Positions 21,371 to 33,291 of a DNA stretch of 64,000 nt are shown piece after piece. The position numbers and the translations under genes were made by a program. The notes below the pieces were generated by a model. The model made no database searches. It saw only the letters and a program-made list of their open reading frames with translations, and was not told where the DNA came from. The stretch comes from Tricholoma matsutake (taxonomy: Eukaryota > Basidiomycota > Agaricomycetes > Agaricales > Tricholomataceae), in assembly GCA_026075535.2 (NCBI GenBank), contig AP026539.1, positions 3,286,001 to 3,350,000 of the forward strand, given 5' to 3'. The stretch's first letter is position 1. Every line of letters begins with the position of its first letter.

Positions 21371-23312
21371 TTACAACTTAACCAGCATCACCAATCTGTC
21401 TCGACTGCTCTCATGGACTGCACCGCTCACCACCAGGAGCAGAGCATGTGCCATTGTACCTCCAAACACACCCTTGTCTCCCTTATCTTCACTATCCCCA
21501 TCACCAGCCCCAACACCAGTCCCTGTGAACCCAGTTACACAAGCATTGCACAAACACACCCCTGCATCAGACTCTGACTCTGATACCCCTAGCACAACTG
21601 CAAGAATGACATCCACAGTTTCCCCCCTGTATGCATCCGCTGAAGTTAAGCAGGCTTTACTTTCATCCACACCCCTCCTCTCTGCCGGCCTTCTAACAAT
21701 CAAAGTTGTCCCAAGTTCAACACTGCTTGTTGTTGCTACTTTTCTGTAAAGGACATACCTGCAGATGAACGCATAGGAAAAATTATCTACAACTTTGAGT
21801 CTACCACAATCCAGTCTTGGATCAATGCAGAGGAAGCTCGACTCCTCACACTGGCGTTCCCTGATTTCCTTATCGCGCTCAAGAAGAAATTCTTACCTCA
21901 TTCTTGGGAAGACGAGCTTGTACAAGCTCAGATCTTGCCACAGGGAACCACCGATCTGCTAACTTGGGTTAACAGTGTCCAGAATGCAAATGACGAACTT
22001 GGCGCAGCTAAAACACCCTACCACATCCCCGATGACCACTTCCAACTCCACTTGATTCCTTGCCTCACTGACAGAATGAAACGACTGTACAAGGCCAATG
22101 GGACTGCTCCCGGTGCAACAAAGGGCATGCTCAATGCCATCACAGACTTTGAGGAGTGGATGGAACACCTGCAACTTCTAGAGCAAGATCTACAGGTGAG
22201 CCATGCTGGATGGGTAACCCGCACCATGAAAGCTGGTAACGTCTTACATGACTCTTCTGCACAGAACATTAACATCACCACCACAACTCCCACTCCTACG
22301 CCAAACATCGCCTACACCACCCCTCTCAAACTGCTCACCGACGATGAGAAGACTCCTCAGACAACACCTTGGTTGTTACAAGTGCCGTATTTTTTATGCA
22401 GGTCATCTCGGACAGAACTGCACCAACCCACGCCCCATGCTTGACGATTGCAAGAGAGTGACAGCGGCGAATGCAGCAAAGGCAAAGGCAGCATACAACA
22501 AAATACAGGCTGCATCACATGCCGCAACAACCACTGTTGCCACCATTTTTGAAGCTGATGCCGTTTTCGAAGATAGCGAGAGCAATGGAGATTCAGAGGA
22601 TTATGTGGATGCAAATGAGATTGAAGAGTATGTTCCTTTGCCTTTTGCCCTCCCTCAACACCTTCATTGGACATGCTGTATTGATGCACCAGATACCTGT
22701 GCTCCTACCCCTGTTAACACACTAATTGACCATGGATCGTCACCAGTCTTGATTTCTAGTGAGCTCGCCGACATCTTATGCCTCACTGCAAGACCACTCT
22801 TCAAACCACTTTCTGTTTCTGGAGCTTTCTCAAATAAGAACAACAAAAGAATGCCTCTCATCTTAATTCAATATTGTAGATTATCAATCATCTCTCTGGA
22901 CTCTCTTTGGCACTCTCGCATTATCAACACAATTATCTGTCCCGAACTCCACACAGACTTGATACTCAGCCTAGATTTTCTTGTGAAAAATAAAATTGTT
23001 GTTGACACTGAACTACAAACTGTTATTGCCAAAGAATCTGGTTATGACTTACTAAACCCCCCCAATCCCAAATTACATTGTCAACCTATTATAAGGTCAC
23101 CATCTCAACATCGTAAGCTTGAAGCGCAGCAAATAAAAGCAGGGCAGAAGGATACCAAGAAAACTCGAGTGCTCATCCACATGGAGCTAATGGCCCTTTT
23201 TGAGGAAAACCCAGAACATTTTGAAATGACAGTGTTCACTACCGGCCTGCCAGATATCATTGCGATGATCAGAACATGGATTGCACAATTGGCAGGGGAG
23301 GCAACACTTTGA
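21371..23312 (+). pseudogene. Element C gag and protease
   Basis: Capsid-like region at about 21,750-22,200 (NFESTTIQSWINAEEARLL, then LAFPDFLIALKKKFLP and WEDELVQAQIL) with a frame change near 21,750. The zinc knuckle CYKCRIFYAGHLGQNC (C-x2-C-x6-H-x4-C) is near 22,383-22,430. The protease region has TLIDHGSSPVLIS near 22,720; a DHG rather than DTG/DSG triad is, as I recall, usual for this fungal gypsy lineage. The ORF from 22,248 to 23,312 is open for 354 codons. Gag packages the RNA; the aspartic protease matures the polyprotein. Confidence 0.75.
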
Positions 23313-23701
23313 AAAATTGATCAACAGATGAAAGACTCCTTTGCAGACCACTTCCCCTCAGACATTCCCCACGTAAAGGACCTCCCTCGCGATGTGTACC
23401 ACCACATCAATCTATTGCCAGGTGCACCTGTATCCATCACACATGCCTATGGATGCCCACAGAAATATCGAGTGGGCTGGAAAATGCTCATCGACCAACA
23501 TGTAGCAGCAGGTCGAATTCACCCATCTTCCTCACCATATGCATCACCCTCTTTCATCATACCAAAGGCTGACCCAATGGTACTCCCCTGATGGGTGAAT
23601 GACTACTGACATCTGAATCGACTGACCATCACCAACAACTACCCCCTTCCCTGCATTGATGATATTCTAGCAGACTGTGCAAGAGGCAAGATCTGGGGCA
23701 A
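23313..23701 (+). pseudogene. Element C reverse transcriptase, N-terminal part
   Basis: Reads DVYHHINLLPGAPVSITHAY, PQKYRVGWKMLIDQHVAAGR, IHPSSSPYASPSFIIPK, then YPLPCIDDILADCARGKIWG and stops where B1 enters, at GGCAA (23697-23701). Two stops lie near 23,590-23,615. It continues at 28,558; joining across the duplication gives KIWGKIDMTNSFFQT, the normal RT segment. Confidence 0.8.
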
Positions 23702-24103
23702 TGTTAGGAAACCATCCCAGCACCTAATAAACTTTCATTTTTATTTTATTATGTCGAATTACGCTACATGACACCAAATGATGCTACATTTTGATAGCAT
23801 GAGAATTTTATTTCGCATGCATCAAAATGTACGTGCATGTACGAGTGCATTGGTAACAACAATGTACAATATATGTAACATAGTATAAAAACCCTAAATA
23901 TATGCCTAGGGGACCCCAGTTGTGTTCTCTTAGGTATTCCACCTACATTTTTGCTGTGAAAGGCCTATCTCAACAAACTTACCTATTAATAACCCCTCAC
24001 ATCAAAACCATCAATTCCCCGATCACGTGCGTGGATCCCGCCCCCTTCTTGTAGAGAGAACCTGCACGGTCTTAGCTAGCAGATAGTGGGTGTCGCCCTA
24101 ACA
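23702..24103 (+). repeat. 5' LTR of element B1
   Basis: 402 bp. Homologous LTRs are at 28156-28557 and 38046-38445. A TATA-like ATAGTATAAAAACC lies near 23,880. Confidence 0.9.
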
Positions 24104-24137
24104 GAAGAACACAACTTCCCATATCAGTGCACCGGCC

Positions 24138-25195
24138 ATGGCAGTGACACCTATAGTTATGGAGTCAGCAGCACCAGCAGAGGCAATGGAGGTTGATCAA
24201 GTGGGGAGACGAGCCCCACTTAAATGTTTTAACTGTGGGCAGTTAGGACACATTTCTAAGAATTGCAAGCAGAAGAGAAAGATCAGGGGAGCTACAATTG
24301 AGGAAGTGAAGCAGGAGGAAGGCAAGCAGGAGAATTTTGTGGAAGAGTCCCAGTGAAGGTTTCCCCATTGGTGACCCAGAATCGTTACAATGTATTAGTA
24401 TCCGAGGAAACCCAGAGTAAATCAGAAAAGGAAATCGAGGAGGAGTACAACTGTTGCAAATCATGCGACAAAGAAAATTGTCACATGTCATTTCCGAAAA
24501 CCCCTAAATTCTTTATTTGCTCTGCGCAAATAGAACCCGAAATCACCTTGACTGTGGGACTGAAGATAGTGGACATGCATGCAGCTATTGATGTGGAAGC
24601 ATTGCTTGACAGTGGTGCTACAGGATTATTTATTAATTGATCCTTAATTACCGGAAATGGTATTAACACATGCAAGCTGGCACAACCTATAATGGTGTAC
24701 AATATTGACAGAACAGTCAATCGTGGAGGAACTATCAAGGAGGAGGTGACTATGGTACTAAAGTATCAGGAGCATCAGGAGCGAGCCATATTTGAAGTGT
24801 GTGATCTTGGGAAAACCAATCTAATAATAGGATGTCTGTGGTTACGGAAGCATAATCCCGAAATTGATTGGAAAACTGGGAAAGTACAAATGACTCGTTG
24901 TCCTAAAGAATGTAATGTGTATGGGAGGAAGATGAAGAAGGAAAAAAGGAAGAAAGAGAAAGAATGTCTGAGGAAGTATTCTGTTACGATGGAGGAAGTG
25001 GAGGATGAGGAAATGCCAAATGGGGAAGTTCCAATTATGATTGAGAAAGAAGAGCAGAAGCAAACCTTTAGAGCAGTTCATGGAGGACAGTTGTGGGACA
25101 AGAATATTGTGAAGGTGGAGAAGCCAGTGGAGGAATGGGTGCCAAAAGTGTATCATGAACATTTGTCAGTGTTCCAAAAGAAGGAGTCTGAGTGA
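24138..25195 (+). pseudogene. B1 truncated gag (zinc knuckle) and protease
   Basis: 24138-24356 encodes 72 aa with the knuckle CFNCGQLGHISKNC (C-x2-C-x4-H-x4-C), but no capsid domain precedes it. 24353-25195 holds the protease motif ALLDSGATGLFIN, then a TGA near 24,640, and resumes with NLIIGCLWLRKHNPEIDW, the usual end of the gypsy protease. The catalytic Asp is intact; the stop inactivates the frame unless read through. Confidence 0.75.
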
Positions 25196-28144
25196 ATGCC
25201 GGTGTGGAAGCCATGGGATCATGTGATTGAGATGAAGCCCAGGTTTGTGCTGAAGAAGTCAAAGGTATATCCGTTATCTCCGATGCAACAAGAAGAAGTG
25301 GATGCATTCCTGAAGGAGCAATTGCGCAAAGGATACATACGACTTTTGAAATCACTGCATGCCCAAAAAGGTCCAAAGGAAGAGGATGTGTACCAATTAT
25401 AGGTATCTGAATGAGTGGACAGTGAAGAACGCGTACCCCCTGCCATTGATCTCAGAAATAATTGATAAGGTGGGAAAAGCCAAGGTCTTTACAAAATTGG
25501 ATTTACGATGGGGATACAACAATGTACAAATAAAGAAAGGAGATGAGTGGAAGGCTGCATTTGCCATGCGTCAAGGATCCTTTGAGCCGCTTGTCATGTT
25601 TTTTGGGATGACTAATAGTCCCCCGACCTTTCAAAATATGATGAATGACATTTTCAAGGACGTAATAGACAAAGGCATGGTAATAATATTTATTGACAAT
25701 ATTCTGATATTCACGGAGGATGAAGAGAATCATGAGGCGATAGTGCAGGAGGTGTTACAGAGGTTGGTGGAGAACGATCTATTTTTGAAACCAGAGAAGT
25801 GTGTGTTTGGGGCAAGCAAGATCGAGTTCCTAGGATTATTGATCGGCCCTGACGGGATCAAAATGGATCTGATCAAGGTACAGGCAATCACAGATTGGCC
25901 TGCGCCCACCCATGTCAAGGAGGTCCAAGCCTTCTTGGGACTCGCAAATTATTATCGTTGCTTTGTGCACAATTTTTCTAAAATTGCTGCACCCTTACAT
26001 AACCTTATGCGAAAGGGAGTAGTATGGAGGTGGGGAGAGCAGCAGCAGACAGTGTTTGAGGAGTTGAAGAGGAAGTTTGTGGAGAGACCAATATTAGCCC
26101 CAGTAGATTTCACATGCCCTTTGTGAGTGGAATCCGATGCATCCGATTTTGCTACTGGAGCAGTATTATCAATGCTGTGTGAAGATGACAAATGGCATCC
26201 TTGTGCATACTTGTCAAAAGGGTTGAATGATGTGGAGAGGAATTATGATGTGCATGACAAAGAGATGTTGGGGATAATACGAGCATTGGAGGTGTGGAGG
26301 CATTATTTGGAGGGATGTACGCATCAGATTGAGATCTGGACGGATCATCAAAATCTGCAATACTTCATGTCTGCTAAAAAGCTTAATTGCTGGCAAGTGC
26401 ATTGGGCACTATTCCTATCACGTTTCAACTTTCACTTGGTCCATAAAGCTGGAAGCTTAATGAGGAAAGCAGATGCATTATCCAGACGTATTGATCATAA
26501 AAGGGGGGTGGAGGAGGACAATAAAAATGTTACCTTACTCAAACCCGAATACTTTTGCATTTGCACTATGCATCAAGGGCATCTATTAATAGATAGCTTG
26601 GAAACGGAAATGTTGTCTAAAATTAGACCATGTTCGGAAATGGACGATGAAGTAGTGGAAGCCATGAAAGCTCTGAAGGGAGAGAAGAAAGGTAATATCA
26701 AAGGAGATGAATGGGCTGAGGAACAAGGGTTGGTGTTGTTTCGAGGAAAAGTGTATGTACCGAAGGATCAGGATTTGCAAAGGGAGATCGTCTGGTTACA
26801 TCACAATATGCCGATTGCCAGACACCCAGGAAGATGGAAGACGTTGGAATTAGTAATGAGAAATTATTGGTGGCCCGGAATTTCGAAGTATGTGTTGGGG
26901 TATGTGGATGGATGTGATAGGGGAAGAATTTTCCAGAGAAACTTGCAGGAAAATTAATGCCGAACCCTATACCTAAAGCGCCGTGGCAAGATATATCTGT
27001 GGATTTTATTACCAGATTACCCGAGGCTCAAGGGTATGATGCAATATTCGTAGTATGCGACCGGTTTACAAAGGAGGTCCATATTATTCCTACTACTACA
27101 GAAACCTCATCATTGGGCTTGGTGTGCCTCTATCTAAATCAGGTATGGCAGTTACATGGGTTACCCGATACCATTATCTCTGATCACGGACCACAATTTG
27201 CTTCCACGTTTATGCGAGAACTAAACAACATATTGGGAATTCAAACTAAATTATCTATGGCATATCACCCGCAGACTGATGGGCAGACAGAGAGAATGAA
27301 TCAGGAGTTGGAGCAGTACCTACGTATGTTTGTCAACTACCTTCAAACTGACTGGCCCGAATGGTTGGCAATTGCTGAATTTTCCCACAATAACAAATTC
27401 CATTCAGCTACTCATATGACACCCTTTTTCGTGAATTATGGATATCATCCTCACATGGGAGTAGAACCCAGAAGGGAAGTCAAAGTACAGTCAGTAGAAG
27501 ATTTTGTATCTAAGATGCAAAAGGTACAAGAGGAAGCAGAGGCGGCATTGAAGAAAGCACGTGATGACATGATGTGACACGCGGATTGTACTCGAGCACG
27601 TGCTCCAGAGTACAAAGTTGGTGACTTGGTATGGCTAAGTACCAAGGACCTGACTATTCCACGACCTTCAAAGAAACTTACGGAGAAACAAGTTGGCCCA
27701 TATGTGATCTCTAAAGTGATCCCGCCTAATGCAGTAGTGCTAAAATTACCCTGATCATTTAAGATTGATCCCGAGATTAACATATCCTGCCTACGCCCTT
27801 ACCATCCGCCCACTATTCCTGGCCAACAAACTACTCTGCAACCTCTGATAATAGTAGAAGGTGCTCCAGAATACATAGTTGAAGAAATTCTAGACTCACG
27901 TCTTCGATAGAACAAATTGGAGTTCTTAATAAAGTGGAAAAACTATACCAACGAAAATAATTTGTGGGAACCCGAAGAGAATTGTAGGCGAGCGTGTAAT
28001 GTGATCGCCCAATTCTTTAAATGTAATCCAAATGCTCCGCATCGCATTGTGAGAATGGTGTATGAGGGGATGAAATTCCGGCCTTACCAAAATTTCACAG
28101 AGGGGACAAACATAATATTTTCTCGCCTGGAAGTCGAGGCATAA
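25196..28144 (+). pseudogene. B1 pol: RT, RNase H, integrase, chromodomain
   Basis: RT motifs: [51 protein letters not shown]. The active-site box reads FIDNILIF: the second Asp of YxDD is Asn (AAT at 25698-25700). RNase H is at 26,127-26,500 (VESDASDFATGAVLS, TDHQNLQYF). Integrase at 26,800-27,560 keeps HPGRWKT, VDFITRLPE, ISDHGPQFAS and DGQTERMNQELEQY. The zinc-finger region is frameshifted near 26,915 (its CDxC is disrupted). Chromodomain-like LEFLIKWKNYTNENNLWEPE at 27,917-28,000. Stops TGA (26124) and TAG (27908) are shared with B2. Confidence 0.8.
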
Positions 28145-28155
28145 AAGGGGGGTAA

Positions 28156-28557
28156 TGTTAGGAAACCACCCCATTACCTAATAAACTTTCATTTTTATTT
28201 TATTATGTTGAATTACCCTACATGGCGCCAAATGACGCTACATTTTGATAGCGTGAGAATTTTATTTCGCATGCATCAAAATGTATGCACATGTACAAGT
28301 GCGTCGGTAACAACAATGTACAATATATGTAACATAGTATAAAAACCCTAAATATATGCCTAGGGGACCCCAGTTGTGTTCTCTTAGGTATTCCACCTAC
28401 GTTTTTGGTGTGAAAGGCCTATCTCAACAAACTTACCTATTAATAACCCCTCGCATCAAAACCATCAATTTCCCCATCATGCGCGCAGATCCCACCCCCT
28501 TCTTGTAGAGAGAACCCGCACGGTCTTAGCTAGCAGATAGTGGGTGTCGCCCTAACA
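28156..28557 (+). repeat. 3' LTR of element B1
   Basis: Preceded by the polypurine tract AAAAGGGGGGTAA. 402 bp, the same length as its partner. Confidence 0.9.
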
Positions 28558-31125
28558 GGCAAGATAGACATGACAAATTCTTTTTTTCAAACTCTGGTTC
28601 ACCCTGACAATGTCAAATACACAGCTACCCTTACCCCGTTCAGTCTCTGGGAATGGGTAGTCATGCCAATGGGCATGCGGAACTCACCAGCAACTCATCA
28701 GAGATGTGTCACCCTTGCACTCAAAGATTTAATAGGAAAGATATGTCATGTTTACCTCGATGACATTATCATTTGGTCTAACACCCTAGAGGAGCATAAA
28801 CAGAACATCGCACAAGTACTCAAAGCACTGTGCAAAGCTCACCTGTACTGCTCACTAAAGAAATCAATGCTCTTCTCAATGGAAATAGGTTTCCTGAGCC
28901 ACCACATTTTGGCGCAAGGTATTGAAGCAGACCAATCCAAAGTCCTGCAGATTCTCAACTGGCCTGCACCTAAACTGGTGAAGCATGTATGACAATTCCT
29001 AGGTCTGGTCCGGTACATTGTAGCCTTCCTGCCATCACTCGCCGAATACACCGCTGTACTTACATCACTCACTTGAAAAGAATGCAACTGGTCTTTCCCA
29101 CCATGGACATGTTATCATCAAGTGGCATTCAACAACAGCAAACACCTCGTAATTGGATGGGACTGTTTAACAACAATTGACCACGAGCATCCTGGTGACA
29201 ATAAGATTTTCGTAACCTGCGATGCGAGCAAGAGGCAAACAGGTGCTGTCCTCTCTTTCGGGCCATCATGGGAATCAGCGTGGCCCATAGCATTTGAAAG
29301 CTGACAAATGAACAATGCTGAATGTAACTATCCTGTCCATGAACAAGAGATGCTGGCAATCATGAGAGCATTGAAGAAATGGCAAGTAGATTTACTTGGT
29401 TGACACATTCATATCTGCATGGATCACAAAACCTTGCAGAAGTTTGATTTCCAACAGGACCTTTCTCAATGACAAGCAAGATGGATGGAGTACCTATCTC
29501 AATACAAATATAGCACCACATATATCAAAGGGGAAAGAAACACCATCACTGATGCCTTGTCTAGGCTTCCTGACTCTGTAGACAAAGAAATGCCAGCTTT
29601 GGTCACTTCAGCCATATTCTCCATCAACTCAGACCCGAAACTTATTCACCATATCAAGAACGGATATCATGCAGACTCATGGTGCTTGGGAATACTGGAC
29701 AATCTGAAGCGAGGCATGTTGGATGCAAAACTGAACATATCACTTAAACACAGCCTCCTTTTTATTGGTAGCAGGCTGGTTATTCCAAAGTACAAGAACC
29801 TCAGAGAGCAACTATTCCAGTTGGCACATGACAACCTCGGCCACTTTGGGGCAGAGAAATCTTATGCCAACCTCCAAACTGATTTCTATTGGCTAAACAT
29901 GAGGAGGGATCTAGCATGTGGGTATGTCCCCGGGTGCATGGATTGCCAGAGAAACAAAGCTTGCACTTCCAAAGCAGCTGGTCCCCTTCACCCCTTACCT
30001 ATTCCTGACAAATGCTTTGATTCAGTGGCGATAGACTTTGTGGGACCTTTACCAAAAGATGTCGGTTTTGATGCAATCGCCACAATGACAGACCGCCTAG
30101 GGGCTGACATTCAGATCGCACCTTGCAGCACAAACATGACAGCAGAGGATTTTGCTTACCTTTTCTTTGACAAATGGTACTGTGAGAATGGGTGCCCTTT
30201 AGAGATCATCAGCGACTGTGATAAGCTTTTTGTTTCAAAGTTTTGGAAAGCACTCATGAAACTCACAGGAATTGAACACAAACTTTCCACAGCCTACCAT
30301 CCACAAACCGATGGCTCATCTGAGCACTCGAACATAACCATAGTGCAGGGCTTGTGGTTCCACGTCGAGAGGAACCAAAAGGGGTGGGCAAAAGCGCTAC
30401 CTAAAGTCAGATTCAACATCATAAACTCCACAAACTCTTTGACAGGGATATCACCTTTTGTGTTGAAGATGGGACGATCACCATGACTGTTGCTGCCTCT
30501 CATCACAACACCACCTGACAAAACATCACGGTGTATCACCACTGATGAATCAGATGCACAAAATGTCATTGAGAGCATGGAAGAAGAAATGAATGCTGCA
30601 AAAGACAATCTCCTCGCAGCCAAGATCCAACAAGCGCATTTCACAAACAAAGACCGGCTCCCTGAACCTGCATTTAATGTAGGGGACAAAGTCATGCTAG
30701 CAATGGCTCATCGATGGAGAGACTACATGTGTGCAAAGGATGGACATGTTGCAAAATTCATGCCAAGATTTGACAGACTGTACAAAATCACAGAAGCCTT
30801 CCTGGAATCATCATCATACAGACTTCTCCTCCCTCCACCTTCAAACGCTTACTCTACATTTCATGTCACGCAACTGTGAACACACATACCGAATGATGAC
30901 AAACTCTTCCCAGGTCATGCATGAACCCCGCCCAAACCATTGCTCACCAAAGATGGAACAGCAGAATACTTCATTGATAGAATCCTCGACCGTCAACCCA
31001 GAGGTAGGGGACACCAATTCCTCATAAGATGGACTGGTTACAGCACAGAACACGACCTCTGGCTACCACAATCAGAACTCCTGGAGACAGAGGTGCTCAC
31101 ATTATACGAAGCAGAACACCCTTAG
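28558..31125 (+). pseudogene. Element C pol, second part: RT, RNase H, integrase, chromodomain
   Basis: Continues the RT from 23,701: MTNSFFQTLVHP, VMPMGMRNSPATHQR and the intact catalytic box VYLDDIIIWS near 28,750. RNase H at 29,200-29,570 (TCDASKRQTGAVLSF, then ITDALSRLPD) carries several stops. Integrase at 29,800-30,480: HDNLGHFG and CMDCQRNK form the HHCC finger; IDFVGPLPKD, ISDCDKLF and SSEHSN mark the D,D,E core. A chromodomain (YFIDRILDRQ, HQFLIRWTGYSTEHDLWLP) ends the product at 31,125. Stops near 28,992, 29,304 and 30,486 break the frame. Confidence 0.8.
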
Positions 31126-31183
31126 ACCGAACATGCATTTCTCAAGGCACCCCCCATTTCTTTGTTTACAGGATATATGGGAG

Positions 31184-31415
31184 TGTAAGATAATTCCATT
31201 GATTATCTTACTACCTTACTACTCCCCCACCAATGTGTTACCTTTTCCATTACCTTCCCTTTCTGGACCATTACTAATATACACGATCACGTGCTTGACT
31301 GTTGATTCACAAACGATGTCTTAGTTACTGCGTGCTCCCCTTGAATCCATATCAAGTTCCAATTTACATGGTTCCTGCTCTTAAGTGATCAAGGCACTAG
31401 TGTGCTTTCATTACA
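31184..31415 (+). repeat. 3' LTR of element C
   Basis: 232 bp, pairs with 20807-21038, and is followed by the target duplication TAGAG. Confidence 0.9.
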
Positions 31416-32080
31416 TAGAGCATTGTAATTAAGTTGTCAATAGGTCCTGGGGTGTTGTAATTACATTGTGAATGACTTCTGGAGCATTGTGATTGAATTG
31501 TCAATAGGTACTGGGGTGTTGTAATTACATTGTGAATGACCCCTGGAGCATTGTAATTCAATTGTCAATAGGTCTTGGGGTGTTGTAATTACATTGTGAA
31601 TGACCCCTGGAGCATTGTAATTAAATTGTCAATAGGTCCTGGGGTGTTGTAATTATATTGTGAATGACCCCTGGGGCATTGTAATTCAATTGTCAATTGG
31701 TCCTGGGGTGTTGTAATTACATTGTGAATGACCTCTGGGGCATTGTAATTCAATTGTCAATTGGTCCTGGGGTGTTGTAATTACATTGTGAATGACCTCT
31801 GAGGCATTGTAATTCAATTGTCAATGGGTCCTGGGGTGTTGTAATTACCTTGTGAATCTCCCCTGGGGCATTGTAATTGAATTGTCAATAGGTCCTGGAG
31901 TGTTGTAATTACCTTGTAAATGACCTCTAGGGTATTGTAATTACATTGTGAATAGCCTCCAGAGCATTGTAATTGGTGTTGTCAATGTATTGTCAATGGG
32001 TTCTGGCTTATTGTAATTAGATTGGCAATCATTGTAATTGACTTGTAAATATTATACTGTTGTAATTATATTGTCAATGA
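31416..32080. repeat. 64-bp minisatellite, right part
   Basis: Starts of GGTCCTGGGGTG recur every 64 bp (31443, 31507, 31571, 31635, 31699, 31763, 31827, 31891), about nine units, then degrade. The same array as 20,500-20,806, separated by element C. Confidence 0.9.
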
Positions 32081-32372
32081 CAAGATTAATCCTCTACTTC
32101 AAACCAATCAAGCTCCTCACAGTCACTACCATCATCATTACCTCCTTCTCCATCATCAATCTCCTCAGGAGCCTCATCATCATCCACATCATCTACATCC
32201 TCATCAGTAGGTGAGGATGGAATACAACATGGAGGGGCTTTATCAGACATAACAGGGTACCTATCCTCCCACTCAGGACTTATACCTTTCTCTTTCAAAG
32301 TGGGCAACCAAAATGCAGCACTACTAGATGCAAGCCTCTCCCAGAGATAAGCCTGCTTCTCAGCATAAGCAC

Positions 32373-33291
32373 ATCAGGAAACTGTGGAGATGCTGGTATT
32401 TCGAGTCAATAGTGACAAATAGTGATCAAAATGTTATATAATGAGATATAATTAAATACTTTTATCTTTATACTACAAGTAATTTACTACCAGAGCTAAC
32501 ATTGCAATGTTAAAGCAGTATTGGAGTTTTGGGCCATCTGATACAAGTCTGAGACAGCATTGGACAAGCATGATAATTGTTTTGCAATTATGTTGCAGAG
32601 CTGAAAAGCTATGAGAATATTCCATCAGTCTTGTAGCTAATTGTAGTCCACCTGCCAGAATTGGATTATATAGTCAAATATACCCAAACAACTCAAAATG
32701 CTACTAGTGCACAGATAATAGAATGCTAACATTGCCAGTAGCTGAACTCAACATTTTTATATGGCTGGTTTGTTGTCAGAGTATAAGATTCAGGATGTTT
32801 CAAAAAACAGAGTCTGCACAGCCACAACCCCTTGAGCTCAACAAAATGCAAAAAAACTGATCATGACCTCAGCCACAAATAAACACGGGTGTGTGAGTAA
32901 GCATGTAAGATTGTGTGAAATGAGACAAACAAATGAACAAATATTAAGTTAATTATATTTATAAGGCAACAATTCAACAACTTTAGTAAGTCAACTTCTG
33001 AACAACAACAAAGTATATCTCATAAAAATGGAATGAAAAGGGACAAAAATGGTACTATTTTCCTTTCTTCTTGTGTTCCAATTACAAGGTTTGACCTATA
33101 CATAGATAAATGCCAGTCAATGATCAAATCCATCAGTCTGGCAGATCTGATGGAATTGGCCAACTCTACTGTGCTATATCTTTCATTAGCAGAGGGTGTA
33201 CAAGAATTGGACATGTTATACCAAAGATTTAGCTTATCAGATATTGTACAGCATAGTCTAATATTATCATTTCCTCCTTGGTTTCCTGATG
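32373..33291. mobile_element. TIR-bounded insert in the KDZ C-terminal region
   Basis: CATCAGGAAAC at 32373-32383 and its complement GTTTCCTGATG at 33281-33291 form 11-bp inverted repeats at the two places where KDZ coding stops and resumes (HGI ... AYAEKQA). The 919-bp interior is A/T-rich with no recognisable gene. The duplication is unresolved. A long intron is the alternative, but the expected splice phase does not fit. Confidence 0.5.

Larger units (their letters stand above)
23702..28557 (+). mobile_element. Ty3/gypsy element B1, nested in element C
   Basis: LTRs 23702-24103 and 28156-28557 (402 bp, TGTTAGGAAACCA to GCCCTAACA). The duplication GGCAA flanks it (23697-23701 and 28558-28562). 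At 4,856 bp it is short: only 35 bp separate the 5' LTR from a start codon that leads directly into a zinc knuckle, so the capsid part of gag is absent. Pol order is protease, RT, RNase H, integrase, chromodomain. Confidence 0.9.
20807..31415 (+). mobile_element. Ty3/gypsy element C, full length, split by element B1
   Basis: LTRs are 20807-21038 and 31184-31415 (232 bp each, TGTAAGATAATTCC to TTTCATTACA), flanked by the perfect duplication TAGAG (20802-20806 and 31416-31420) inside the minisatellite. Order is gag, protease, RT, RNase H, integrase, chromodomain, which makes it a chromovirus. Without B1 the element is about 5.75 kb. LTR differences fall mostly at CpG sites (TG in one copy, CA in the other). 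Several in-frame stops make it non-autonomous now. Confidence 0.9.

Noticed and set aside
26957..27577. B1 integrase ORF as an intact standalone integrase gene
   Set aside because: It is the middle of a broken pol, preceded by a frameshift in the HHCC finger and followed by in-frame stops.
31416..32080. 64-bp repeats as a CRISPR array
   Set aside because: The repeats are contiguous with no unique spacers, and the genome is fungal.
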